Shown here in pieces: positions 24,401 to 32,272 of a stretch of 64,000 nt of DNA. The stretch comes from Euleptes europaea (taxonomy: Eukaryota; Chordata; Lepidosauria; Squamata; Sphaerodactylidae), in assembly GCF_029931775.1 (NCBI RefSeq), contig NC_079318.1, positions 29,092,159-29,156,158 of the forward strand, given 5' to 3'. Within the stretch, counting starts at the first letter, position 1; every line of letters starts with the position of its first letter. Position numbers and translations under genes: made by a program. Under the pieces are notes generated by a model. That model searched no databases and was not told the origin of the DNA. It saw only the letters and a list, made by a program, of their open reading frames with translations.

Positions 24401-24566
24401 TGCACGAGCCCAGCGCGCCCAGGCTGGCCGCCAGCAGCGCCAGCAGCTCGGAGGTGCCGCCGCTGAACGGCGGGGACGCCTCCTCCGCCCGCTCGCCCGC
24501 CCGTCCCGACGCCTTCGGGGGGCTCCCGCCGCCGCCGCCGCCGCCGCCGCCGTGCCCCGAGTACAT
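9236..24566 (-). CDS. OPN3: OPN3, encephalopsin (panopsin), four coding exons
   Basis: Non-visual opsin, a seven-helix G-protein-coupled receptor that binds retinal in the plasma membrane. The exons 24566-24200, 13958-13639, 11498-11247 and 9499-9236 join at phases 1, 0 and 0 with GT/AG borders. They give 400 residues; human OPN3 is 402 as I recall. Visible landmarks: poly-Gly at 6-14; helix 1 from about 41; Cys112/Cys186 disulfide pair; Asp115 at the rhodopsin-113 counterion site; ERY at 136-138; Glu180 at the rhodopsin-181 site; CWMPY at 265-269; retinal lysine Lys297 in FAKSS; NPVIY at 303-307; tail [20 protein letters not shown] ending IIQVKSL. MYSG was chosen as the start because it matches the known N-terminus; the frame stays open upstream to an ATG at 24782. 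No N-glycosylation sequon is present before helix 1. Exon 1 is extremely GC-rich. Confidence 0.96.
9690..10236 (-). mobile_element. Type A SINE interrupted by a Sauria SINE
   Basis: The tail part (9690-9743) and head/body part (9999-10236) of one minus-strand type A SINE are separated by a younger Sauria SINE. It lies in OPN3 intron 3. Confidence 0.8.
9744..9998 (-). mobile_element. Sauria SINE, 5'-truncated
   Basis: Starts with the AGGTAAAGGTA-type tail (complement of ACCTTT) and carries the body 'tttaccaacctcggaagg' and 'ccggctacctgaaaccaac'. The tRNA head is cut short. The direct repeat AGTCTCAAA (9735-9743 and 9999-10007) flanks it, fitting target-primed insertion. Confidence 0.85.
10237..11246. 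other. OPN3 intron 3, no other feature
   Basis: I see no further repeat or coding segment between the SINE pair and exon 3. Confidence 0.6.
11247..11498 (-). CDS. OPN3: OPN3 exon 3 (helices 6-7, retinal lysine)
   Basis: The acceptor ...attttcag precedes CTTCGTCGTG and the donor is AAAG|GTAAGG. It encodes 84 residues: [20 protein letters not shown] leads into helix 6 (FFICWMPY), helix 7 holds [13 protein letters not shown], and it ends FMSRK. Both borders are phase 0. Confidence 0.97.
11571..13419 (-). mobile_element. CR1 LINE, 5'-truncated, in OPN3 intron 2
   Basis: On the minus strand, 13419-12559 encodes the reverse transcriptase core: [14 protein letters not shown], then [20 protein letters not shown], then the catalytic FADD. 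The thumb region and C-terminal region follow, with frame changes near 12600 and 12330 ([36 protein letters not shown]). The 3' end has 'cagtctgttcacacagtggcc' complements and a short tail of repeated TTATGTTC units at 11571-11595. It is the longest CR1 in the window and a fairly well kept copy. Confidence 0.93.
13639..13958 (-). CDS. OPN3: OPN3 exon 2 (helices 3-5, ERY motif)
   Basis: The acceptor tctgtacag precedes GAATTGTTTCC and the donor is CGGATG|GTGAGT. With the split glycine from exon 1 it encodes [21 protein letters not shown], through [20 protein letters not shown], to [11 protein letters not shown] (residues 123-229). Confidence 0.97.
13959..15656. other. OPN3 intron 1, left part; short CR1 tail at 14456-14502
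   Basis: 'agatgaccctgggggtccct' followed by 'tccaaccctatg' is a CR1-type 3' end fragment on the plus strand. Otherwise I see nothing coding; the frame at 15188-15598 has no family resemblance. Confidence 0.5.
15657..15930. mobile_element. hAT-like non-autonomous element (CAGTGGTTCTCAA ends)
   Basis: Ends are CAGTGATTCCCAAC and GTTTGAGAACCACTG, the Charlie-like hAT terminal pattern. The element is 274 bases with no coding capacity. The flanks share only a partial CTTA motif, so the target duplication is decayed. Confidence 0.7.
15931..16701. other. OPN3 intron 1, no feature seen
   Basis: No repeat or coding signal that I recognise. Confidence 0.5.
16702..16896 (-). mobile_element. tRNA-headed SINE, type B
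   Basis: Complement of the type B SINE: head 'tggctcagtggtggagcatc', B-box 'ggttcagtcccc', and a 3' part 'ataagtcggcttcatgtgttc'. Type B copies recur at 17668, 21694, 27293-28036, 31998 and 40275. Confidence 0.8.
17668..17870 (+). mobile_element. Type B SINE
   Basis: Head 'cggctcactggtagaacatc', B-box-like 'agttcaatctcc', then 'gaccctggaaagcc', 'gagcagacaatgctgacc' and the tail 'catgtgttcttatg'. Confidence 0.8.
17871..18865. other. OPN3 intron 1, no feature seen
   Basis: Unique-looking sequence with chance frames only. Confidence 0.5.
18866..18935 (-). mobile_element. LINE 3' end with TTGA-type tail
   Basis: 'tcaatcaaacacaaaccttt' followed by ATTGGCATAATTACG is the complement of the LINE 3' end seen at 226 and 27442. 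How far the LINE body extends to the right could not be judged. Confidence 0.55.
18936..19985. other. OPN3 intron 1, possible LINE body, nothing firm
   Basis: AT-rich DNA next to the LINE tail. No reverse transcriptase motif is readable. Confidence 0.4.
19986..20260. mobile_element. MITE with GGGGTTACCGCA ends, copy 1
   Basis: Perfect 12-base inverted ends (GGGGTTACCGCA / TGCGGTAACCCC) are flanked by CTGTG on each side (19981-19985 and 20261-20265). A subterminal segment (tattcccag...gatgtattaagagtttgaa...gttcgcac) is repeated twice near one end. The minus strand holds a 63-codon frame made largely of that repeat ([20 protein letters not shown]...). Confidence 0.85.
20370..20643. mobile_element. 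MITE with GGGGTTACCGCA ends, copy 2 (inverted)
   Basis: Same element in the opposite orientation, 110 bases from copy 1. CAGTG flanks it at 20365-20369 and 20644-20648. Here the frame lies on the plus strand ([20 protein letters not shown]...). With copy 1 it forms a large imperfect inverted repeat in OPN3 intron 1. Confidence 0.85.
20829..21105 (-). mobile_element. CR1 LINE 3' fragment, internally deleted
   Basis: Shares 'gtccagcagtctgttcacac' and the REKLFSL / [15 protein letters not shown] coding end with the CR1 at 11571, but lacks the stretch between the 3' untranslated region and the coding end. Confidence 0.85.
21106..21523. other. OPN3 intron 1, no feature seen
   Basis: No recognised repeat or coding signal. 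Confidence 0.5.
21524..21692 (+). mobile_element. 5S-rRNA-derived SINE (5S-Sauria type)
   Basis: The head 'gtcagatcttggaagctaag' followed by 'cagggtcagcacttggatgg' matches the internal control region of 5S rRNA. The body 'gcagaggaagggaatggcaa' and 'ttgctgtaagtcacttgc' is the shared tail region. Too degenerate and too short to be a 5S rRNA gene. Confidence 0.85.
21694..21914 (-). mobile_element. Type B SINE, near full length
   Basis: From 'acatgaacacaaaaagctgc' to the complement of the head 'gccatggctcagtggtagag'. It abuts the 5S-type SINE end to end. Confidence 0.85.
21915..22312. other. OPN3 intron 1, no feature; G-run near 22172
   Basis: Contains a run of about 13 guanines. Nothing else recognised. 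Confidence 0.5.
22313..22875 (-). mobile_element. CR1 LINE 3' fragment
   Basis: Complement of a CR1 3' end: the 'acacagtggccgaccaggtg' region, and a coding end containing [13 protein letters not shown] and [20 protein letters not shown] in broken frames. Confidence 0.88.
22929..24078. repeat. Tandem array of seven palindromic MITE-like units
   Basis: The sense word 'gccttggatttgcc' appears about every 150-168 bases (near 22962, 23114, 23265, 23428, 23589, 23757, 23917). Each is answered by its complement 'ggcaaa(t/c)ccaaggc' about 110-130 bases later (last near 24042). Each unit is thus a hairpin with a loop containing 'aactcaacaataagcccccc'. Outer ends read GGCCATTTACGCATAGGAGG and CCTCCCGTGCATCAACGGCC. 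The array lies in OPN3 intron 1, ending about 120 bases from the exon 1 donor. Open frames across it are palindrome artefacts. Confidence 0.9.
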
Positions 24567-24780
24567 GGCACCGCCCGGGAAGCGCCGCGGCACCAGCGCT
24601 GCGCCCAGCCCCGCGCGGCCAGAGGCGGCGGCGGCTCTTGGAGCCAAGGGCGGAGCCAGCGGCCGGGGAGGGCTGCGGACAGGGTCGTCTGAACGGCGTC
24701 GCAGCCCCCCCCCACTCCCCCAGGCAAAGCGGGGCTGCTGGGGCCCTTCCCTGCGCGACCGCTCGCGGGAATCCAAATGC
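24079..24780. promoter_or_regulatory. OPN3: CpG-rich island over OPN3 exon 1
   Basis: Very GC-rich DNA dense in CpG covers the start of intron 1, exon 1 and about 200 bases upstream, while the flanks are AT-rich. This is the usual form of a CpG-island promoter. No TATA box is obvious, and the transcription start is not known from the sequence. Confidence 0.7.
24200..24566 (-). CDS. OPN3: OPN3 exon 1 (N-terminus, helices 1-2)
   Basis: ATG at 24566-24564 starts MYSGHG with nine glycines (GGC repeats). Helix 1 ([20 protein letters not shown]), the loop [12 protein letters not shown] and helix 2 ([15 protein letters not shown]) follow. It ends [11 protein letters not shown] plus one base, with donor TTCG|GTAAGGG. 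The segment before Cys112 reads [10 protein letters not shown], where human OPN3 (from memory) has the tryptophan-bearing RNGWVWDTVG. Confidence 0.95.
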
Positions 24781-24821
24781 ACAGTCTGATGCTACGACTA
24801 AAGATCGATTGGTGGGTGTGG

Positions 24822-25065
24822 GTGTGTGTTAAGTGCCGTCAAGTCGCTTCCGACTCATGGCGACCCTATGAATGAAAGTCCTCCAAAGTGTCCTGTCTTT
24901 GACAGCCTTGCTCAGATCTTGCAAATTGAAGGCTGTGGCTTCCTTTATTGAGCCCATCCATCTCTTGTTGGGTTTTCCTCTTTTCCTGCTGCCCTCTACT
25001 TTTCCTAACATGACGGTCTTTTCCAGTGAATTGGGGGGTGCTTCCAGCAAAATCCGTGTTTAGCC
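24822..25065 (-). mobile_element. RTE/BovB-type LINE 3' end
   Basis: The minus strand encodes MLGKVEGSRKRGKPNKRWMG, then SIKEATAFNLQDLSKAVKDR and TLWRTFIHRVAMSRKRLDGT. This is the typical C-terminus of RTE/BovB ORF2. The tail 'aagtgccgtcaagtcgcttc' is shared with the 5S-type SINE end, as expected for a LINE/SINE pair. Confidence 0.8.
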
Positions 25066-25091
25066 AAAGACCATTCGCGGCGGGGCGCCGT

Positions 25092-26435
25092 GTCGGTCTG
25101 TCTGCAGTAGTAGGGAAGGGCAAGAGTCCAGCAGCACCTTCAAGACTAACAGGAATATTTTCTGGTAGGGTGTGAGCTTTCGTGAGCCACAGCTCCCTTC
25201 TTCAGATACTGACTATTTTCTGGCAGGGGATGAGCTTTCGAGAGGCACAGCTCACTTCTTCAGATGCAGCTGGAATGTGAATCCGTCTGTCTTTAAGTAG
25301 AGGAGAGTGAATTCAGACAAGCATTCGTATGTAAATGGTAACAGTATGTCAATGTGAATAGCAGGCGTGATGGGATGAGGTGTGGTCTGCAGAAGAGCCT
25401 GTGATGTCCAGGGGAGAAATGGGTGTGGAGAAATCAGCATTGGTAATGAGCCATGAATGCAAGGTCTTTATTCAGCCCAGGTAAATGCATTGACTTTAGT
25501 TTGAATATTGGTAATGAGCCATGAATGCAAGGTCTTTATTCAGCCCAGGTAAATGCATTGACTTTAGTTTGAATATCAACTGTAATTCAGCAGTTTCTCT
25601 GAATTTCTCCACACCCATCTCCACATTTACATACTAATGCTTGTCTGAATTCACTCTCCTCTACTTAAAGACAGATGGATTCACATTCTAGCTGTATCTG
25701 AAGAAGTGAGCTGTGGCTCACAAAAGCTCATACCCTGCCAGAAAATATTCTTGTTAGTCTTGAAGGTGCTACTGGACTCTTGCACTTTTCTACTACTGCA
25801 GACAGACTAACACGGCTACCCACTGTGAATTATCTTCATCTCTCTTTAAGTAGAGGAGAGTGAATTCAGACAAGCATTAGTATGTCAATGGTAACAGTAT
25901 GTAAATGTGAATAGCAGGCGTGATGGGATTAGGTGTGGTATGCAGAAGAGTCTGTGATGTCCAGGGGAGAGATGGGTGTGGAGAAATCAGCATTGGTAAT
26001 GAGCCATGAATGCAAGGTCTTTATTCAGGTAAATGCATTGACTTTAGTTTGAATATCAACTGTAATACAGCAGTTTCTCTTTCCAATCTCCCTTTGAAAT
26101 TCCTTTGTAAGAGAACTGCTACTCTTAAATCTGCAACAGAATGTCCTGGAAGGTTGAAATGTTCTCCCACTGGTTTTTGAATATTGTGGTTTCTGATGTC
26201 AGACTTATGTCCATTTAATCTTTGTCTAAGAGACTGACCTGTTTGTCCAATGTAGATTGTGGAAGGGCGTTGCTGGCATGTGATGGCATAAATCACATTA
26301 GAAGATGAGCAGGAGTATGAACCTGAGATAGTATGGCTGACATTGGTGGGTCCAGAGATGATGTTCCTAGAATCTATATGAGGGCAAAGTTGGCACCTTG
26401 GTTTGTTGCAGGCCTTGGTGCCAGAGTCCATGTTC
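25092..26435 (-). mobile_element. Penelope-like retroelement fragment with GIY-YIG endonuclease
   Basis: The minus strand 26431-26021 encodes a 136-residue C-terminal piece: CNKPRCQLCPHI, then YAITCQQRPSTIYIGQTGQS and LRQRLNGHKSDIRNHN. This is the GIY-YIG type nuclease of Penelope-like elements. The rest (25092-26000) is terminal-repeat sequence (ctgaagaagtgagctgtggc; agactaacacggctacccac) present in both orientations, the inverted arrangement known for this group. Incomplete copy. Confidence 0.85.
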
Positions 26436-26532
26436 CTGTTAAGTAGTTTATCATCATGGGTGAGAAGTTGTTTTAGGTTAGCCTAAAAATGTACATGTTT
26501 GCTAAAATTAAAGATCTATTTCTTGGTACTTC

Positions 26533-27036
26533 TGAAGTGCCCTGGTTGCCTTATAGAGTCCAATGAAGACAACTAGGAGGAGGTTAAAAAGAGCAACAGT
26601 TCTTTATTTAGCTAAACACAGACCTGGGGGTGAAAGAACCCACACATAAGATGCAGAGTTACTCCCCCGAGAAACAAAGGAAAGTCAGTATCATTTATTC
26701 ATTCGTATGGGGCAGGCCCATGGCTGCTGACAAGCAGATTGATACACAAAAGCACCAATGCAAATTAAGTGTCTACTTCACTCTAATTAGCATAACCTAT
26801 AGATATTGGCCGAAGGCGTCACTTAGTGAGTGCCTGATCTTGTGAGCTCGGTAACCAGAAACCACATTCCTGAAGATGAACGTAATTCGGAGCTCTCTAC
26901 TGGTGAAAGGCCGTACCAAGCACAGAGAGCATGATTTGTTGGTTCATGGCTCCCGGATGCCAACTTCCCAAAGCTTCCATGTGTGTGCGTATGAATATAT
27001 AGTGTTCTAAACCAGCCCTTATATCTGGGCATTACA
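26533..27036 (-). mobile_element. Solo LTR of an endogenous retrovirus-like element, copy 1
   Basis: A 504-base element reading TGTAATGCCC...GGCACTTCA on the minus strand, flanked by CTTC on both sides (26529-26532, 27037-27040). It carries a TATA-like region and an AATAAA-type signal in the expected order. No internal coding region is attached. It pairs with the copy at 46632-47136. A fossil; family not assigned. Confidence 0.85.
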
Positions 27037-27076
27037 CTTCCAGCAAAATCAGTGTTTAGTAAAAGACATGCAGCGT

Positions 27077-27277
27077 GGTACCCCTTTCCTCCATGAATAT
27101 GTCCACTCCCCTCTTAAAGCCCTCCAAGCTGGCAGCCATCACCACATCCTGGGGCAGGGAGTTCCACAATTTAACGATGTGTTGTGTGAAAAAATATTTC
27201 CTTTTATCTGTTTTGAATCTCTCACCCTCCAGCTTCAGCAGATGACCCCATGTTCTAGTATGGGAGAGGGAGAAACT
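27077..27277 (-). mobile_element. CR1 LINE fragment
   Basis: Complement of the CR1 coding end ('tccatgaatatgtccactcc', 'accacatcctggggcaggga'). Both ends are cut. Confidence 0.8.
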
Positions 27278-27292
27278 GAGCCCCAGCCCCTC

Positions 27293-28036
27293 ACATGAAG
27301 CTGCCTTCTATTGAACCAGACCCTTGGTCCATTGAAGTCAGTATTGTCTATTCAGGCCGGCAGCGGCTCTCCAGGGTCTCAGGCAGGGGTCTTTTACATC
27401 ACCCACCTTTGGCCACTGAGCCATGGCCCCTCCCCAAATGTCAATCAATCAATCAATCAATCAGTCGACCTTTATTGGCATATTCTCAGAAATATAGCAT
27501 AGACGGTAGACAAGAATCCTCAATCCATACATTTCTCATATAAACCCTCCCCAAATGTTCACATGAAGCTGCCTTCTACTGAATCAGACCCTTGGTCCAT
27601 CGAGGTCAGTATTGTCTACTCAGGCCCGCAGTGGCTCTCCAGGGTCTCCGGCAGGGATCTTTTACATCACCCACCTTCTGCCACTGAGCCACAGCCCCTC
27701 CCCAAGTGTACTCATGAAGCTGCCTTCTACTGAACCAGACCCTTGGCCCATCGAGGTCAGTATTGTCTACTCAGGCCGGCAGCGGCTCTCCAGGGTCTCA
27801 GGCAGTGGTCTTTCACATCACCCACCTTCGGCCACTGAGCCTCAGCCCCTCCCCAAATGTACCCATGAAGCTGCCTTCTACTGAACCAGACCCTTGGCCT
27901 ATCGAGGTCAGTATTGTCTACTCAGGCTGGCAGTGGCTCTCCAGGGTCTCAGGCAGGGGTCTTTCACATCACCCACCTTCTGCCACTGAGCCACAGCCCC
28001 TCCCCAGATGTACACATGAAGCTGCCTTCTACTGAA
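27293..28036 (-). repeat. Tandemly amplified type B SINE fragment, four units plus a partial
   Basis: Units of about 152 bases begin 'catgaagctgccttctactg' near 27294, 27562, 27714, 27866 and 28016 (the last truncated). Each runs to 'gagccacagcccctccccaa'. Head-to-tail spacing without spacers shows tandem duplication rather than separate insertions. One unit boundary holds a LINE tail insertion. Confidence 0.88.
27442..27544 (-). mobile_element. Very short LINE 3' end insertion
   Basis: 103 bases with a TTGA-repeat tail and the LINE end 'gacctttattggcatattct'. The 14-base direct repeat CCCTCCCCAAATGT (27428-27441 and 27545-27558) flanks it exactly. It inserted into the SINE array after amplification began. 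Confidence 0.88.
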
Positions 28037-28183
28037 TTCTACTGAATATTTTAATCCAAGCCTTCTTCCAAGAAGTTTAGGCATGCATTATTATTCTTCC
28101 CCTTCCCTCATACAACAACCTTGCAAGATAAGGAAGTCTGGCTGAGAGAGTGGCACAATTCACACATTGTCAACTTCCCACAT

Positions 28184-28376
28184 AGGGATGCCAGCATCCC
28201 GTAGCATCTGGGGATCCCCTGGAATTACAGCTCATCTCCAGACTATAGAGATCAGTTCCCCTGGAGAAAATGGATACTTTGGAAGTGGCATTGTACCCTA
28301 CTGAGGTCCCTGTCCTCCCCAGGCTTCCCCCACCCCAAATTTCCAGGTGTTTCCCAACCTGGAGCTGGCAATCTTA
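28184..28376 (+). mobile_element. Diverged hAT MITE (variant of the TAGGGTTGCCA family)
   Basis: Shares 'acagctcatctccagac', 'gagatcagttcccctggaga' and 'ctgaggtccctgtcctcccc' with the copy at 43228. It forms a subfamily distinct from the majority copies. Confidence 0.65.
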
Positions 28377-28719
28377 CCCCCCATCCCCCGCCAGTGGCCC
28401 GGAAGGGCCTGGCAGCCCTATCCCCACATGGAATATAGGATGCCCCTATACAATGTTGTGCTCATCCCAGGATCAAAGGAAAAACCCTTTGATCTGATTC
28501 AAAGGAGGAAGTGCAAGGTGGCTGTAGGTAGATGCAACCAATCTGGGGACAGAGTGGAGCTAAGCTCCACCTTCCAAAATGGCAGAGCTAAGCTTTGTAT
28601 TCCCTCCTCCCCTTTTAGACATGTAGGGGTTTTTTTCAGTCCCCAGCTGAACTGAGGTGTAGCTTTCACCTCCACTCAGGAGGAAAGGGGGGACTGCCAG
28701 ACCATTGTGGGGGGCGGGG

Positions 28720-29026
28720 AGCCAGCTTGGTGTAGTGGTTAGGAACGGTGGTTTGGAGCGGTGGTCTCTAATCTGGAGAACCAGGTTTGATTCCTCACTC
28801 CTCCACATCAGGGGCAGACGCTAATCTGGTGAACCAGGTTGGTTTCGTCACTCCTACACATGAAGCCAACTGCGTGACCTTGGGCTAGTCACAGCTGTCT
28901 CAGCCCCACCTACCTCACAGGATGTCTGTTGTGGAGAGGGGAAGGGAAGGTGATTGTAAGCCGGTTTGAGTCTCCCTTAAGTGGTAGAGAAGGTCGGCAT
29001 ATAAAAACCAACTCTTCTTCTTCTTT
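28720..29026 (+). mobile_element. Type A SINE, full length
   Basis: Head 'agccagcttggtgtagtgg' through 'tgaccttgggctagtcacag' to the tail 'accaactcttcttcttc'. Confidence 0.88.
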
Positions 29027-30325
29027 ACCACTCTTATCGTGTCAAAGGTTCTGCATCAATGTCACGGGGCAGGGATCAGGGGGCAGGGAATAGCAGCAAG
29101 GAGCACAGGGACGAGATGTAGAGGGCTGGGGAGGAGTGTCAACACTTTCTCAAAATCACAAATGGATTTCAATTATTTTGGTTCCCCGGTCATTGCATTT
29201 AGCTGTCCTCAGCATTTTTATCAAATTAATTGGAAAATTATTATATAACTCACAAAGATTGACGAAATGCCCTGGGACAATCTTTTTTGGCATGGCATCC
29301 GTTTAGAAACTACCATCTATTTTGATTGACAAAATGGGACAATGAAGTTTTAGGACATTAATTGAAATAAATGTTCAGGATGCTTTAAAAAAATGCTCCT
29401 GAAACAGATTATTTAAATGGGGCTTGACTTTCTAAATTGATTTTGTATGCATGAGTGAAGAGTAATACCAGTTTCTTTTCTGTCTGCTTAATGGACTTGT
29501 TAGAAGAGGGAGGAATAGCGAAACATTTTCGGCCACTAAAAAGTCTCTGGTCCGCTACCAATAAGTATTATGCATTCATTCTTCATTCACAAATTCCTGT
29601 AAGTCAATTAAAAGATCAGTTTCCTGGAAATCTGCAATGACTCCCAATTTGTAGAATCAACAAATGCTCATCTCTCTGCTTGCTCAGCAGACAGCTGGAT
29701 TCATTCACATGAGAATTTATTTTAATGAGTTCTGTGTGTATTTGTGCCACTGAGTTTTCTGAATAGAGTGGTCAAGGCCCTGATAATTTCAAAGATAACA
29801 GTAAGATTCATAGAGAGCAAAACCCCTCAATTTGAAAACCAAAAGTTGTTCTTTAAACACTTATTAGTATGGATGATCTATATAAAATATTCTGAACCAC
29901 TCTTGTTTGGTGAGTGACTGAAACTCAAATCAGAGCCCACATATTGTTTAATTTCTCATGGGGCTGGCTAATGATTTACAATAAATCACTGAAATTCTCC
30001 TATGGAACATCAGTCATATTTTTAAAAGATATTGTAATTTGATTATCTGGTTTTTAAAACTGATTTATAATTGACTTATAGCTGACTTCTTATTACTCAG
30101 AGACCATGCATGACACCTTTTGTTCTTCACCAAGCAGGGCAGGCCACAAGAATATTTCTTCATATCATCATAGAATTGTTAAATTTGAAGGAAATTTCCT
30201 ATTCTAACTCCATTCTTAACCCCATCAATTCTCAGTTGTGGATTACAACAAACTCTTAGCTTATTCTGTTTGACTTGATATTTTGTGTTAGCCTACTTAT
30301 CTGTAAAATAGGAATAATGGGATAT
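29027..30325. other. Intergenic, no feature seen
   Basis: AT-rich, with no repeat family or coding signal that I recognise. Confidence 0.5.
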
Positions 30326-30532
30326 AGGGTTGCCAGGTCCCTCTTCGCCACCGGCGAGAGGTTTTTGCGGCGGAGCCTGAGGAGGGCGAGGTTTGGGGAG
30401 GGAGGGACTTCAATGCCATAGAGTCCAATTGCCAGAGTGGCCATTTTTCTCCAAGGGAACTGATCTCCATCATCTGGAGATCAGTTGTAATAGCTGGAGA
30501 TCTCCAGCAATTACCTGGAGGTTGACAACCCT
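30326..30532 (-). mobile_element. hAT MITE (TAGGGTTGCCA family)
   Basis: Runs AGGGTTGCCAGGTCCC to GGTTGACAACCC; same family as 3905. Confidence 0.8.
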
Positions 30533-30763
30533 TAAGGGTATAACATATATCACATGTATTTAATCCAGGTTTAAAATCCCATGAAGGGGGACCTTAATTT
30601 GGGCTTGCTAGCATCACAGGTAACCGGAGTTAGTTTCTCGGCAGGATTCTGTGTGCAGCAGGAGAGACGATTGAATCGTCCATGGTTCATACACATCCTG
30701 ACAGTGTTGGTTAAAAGTGATATCTGGATGTAGCCCTTGTCTTTATGACCCAGGTTCAGCAGT

Positions 30764-30860
30764 GTGTGTGTGTGTGTGTGTGTAAAGTGCCTTCAAGTCG
30801 CAACCGACTTATGGCGACCCCTTTTGGGGTTTTCATGGCAAGAGACTAACAGAGGTGGTA
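30764..30860 (-). mobile_element. SINE/RTE tail fragment after (GT)n
   Basis: A (GT) run is followed by 'aaagtgccttcaagtcgcaa' and 'ccgacttatggcgacccc', the tail common to the 5S-type SINE and the RTE end at 24822. Confidence 0.65.
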
Positions 30861-31997
30861 CAGATTATAAAAATGCACCACACTGTACCATCAGTTGTTT
30901 GGAAAGGGAGGAGTTAAATCTATTCCACCTACACCCCGTTCTCCCTTGCAAAAATCCAAAATCACTGCTTCTGTAAGAGGACCTTGGCAGCTACATCCAG
31001 GAGAGGAACCATGCGCAGTATTCATTTGCACACATTTATCTTCCAGCGAGAGAAATGCACTCAGAAGCCTGTACCAACACAGGTATTGCCCGTCATTGGG
31101 TCTGGAGAACAAGAAAATAGAGATAAACTATGTATTATGCACAACTATAACAAATCTAAAAATATTAGATGGATGTGATTTCTTTATACTTCTACATAAT
31201 TTCTCTTGAAAAAGAGTCAGCATGAATCACATGAATGTCATATCTAGTAGCGGACAATGGAGGTGTCAGTTTGGATGATAATATTGTGGATTAATACGCA
31301 ATTTTATTTGTAATTCCACTGAAATCCCACCTTTGGCCATCTCAAGGAGCCCGAGGTAACGTAAACAAGACTCCCAACCAGGCACTGATCGAACCCCCGA
31401 TCTTATTTAACTTGGTTAATTTTGCTGTATCATGAGCTTTCTAGCACTGGCCTCAGGTTTTTGACATTAAAATTAGAAGAGAAGTTGGCTCCTCTGTTAT
31501 TCCCATCACTTTGTGGAACTGTTTCCTATTGATTTCAGTAGCTTTAAGCATGTCTAAATGTCTGCTAGAATGTAACCAAGATGTATTTGTTCACATACTA
31601 TATTCCTGTACTGTACCTTCTTAAAATTCCCAGTAAGGAATACATACAGAGTAGACGTGCTCGCATAGGCATTTCTTTTAATATTCATTTTCTTTGCGAT
31701 TGGTTTCAGAAAAGCAAACAGTGGGGTGGGAGGGGAGCATATTTGTACCAGATAGAAGGGCCGATCCTCTTTTGCCTTGCTTTCAGCCATGATGAAACAC
31801 ATTTCTCGTTTCATAATTCATTTTGGATAGTCATGGTTGAATGCCCTGAGCAATACACCAAAATGGAATTTCTTTAATATTCATCTAAATATTTATGGGT
31901 TTTTATTGAAAACCTCATTTCTCAAAGAAGTAGACGTGAATGTACGCTTGTGAAATTGCTCTTACAGCAGATGTTCATTTTGAGGCCCCTCACTTTG
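30861..31997. other. Intergenic, no feature seen
   Basis: Only chance frames, none with domain resemblance. Confidence 0.5.
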
Positions 31998-32202
31998 GGT
32001 AAAATTGGTAGCTCAGTGATAGAGCATCTGCTTGGTGCAGAAAGGTACATGGTGCAATGCCTGGCATCTCCTGTCGAAAGGTAGTAAGTGATGCCAAAGA
32101 CCTGAATGAGACCCTGGAGAGCCACTGCCAATCAGAGTAGATAGTACTGGCCTTGGTAGACTAATAATCTGACTCCATATAAGGCAGCTCCATGTGCTCA
32201 TG
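31998..32202 (+). mobile_element. Type B SINE
   Basis: 'ggtagctcagtgatagagca' head, 'gagaccctggagagcc' body, 'ataaggcagctccatgtgct' end. Confidence 0.75.
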
Positions 32203-32272
32203 TGTAAAGAACCTCTGGATATTGGTTGTAGCCTCAAGGTTACTATTCCCAGCCTCTTGTCCTGAAATTACA

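Noticed and set aside
24196-24782. Other minus and plus frames overlapping OPN3 exon 1
   Set aside because: Shadow frames of GC-rich coding DNA; only the MYSG frame has opsin helices and splices in phase.
27293-28036. Four regular repeats resembling a CRISPR array or a repeat protein
   Set aside because: Whole units are near identical SINE fragments; open frames across them are side effects.
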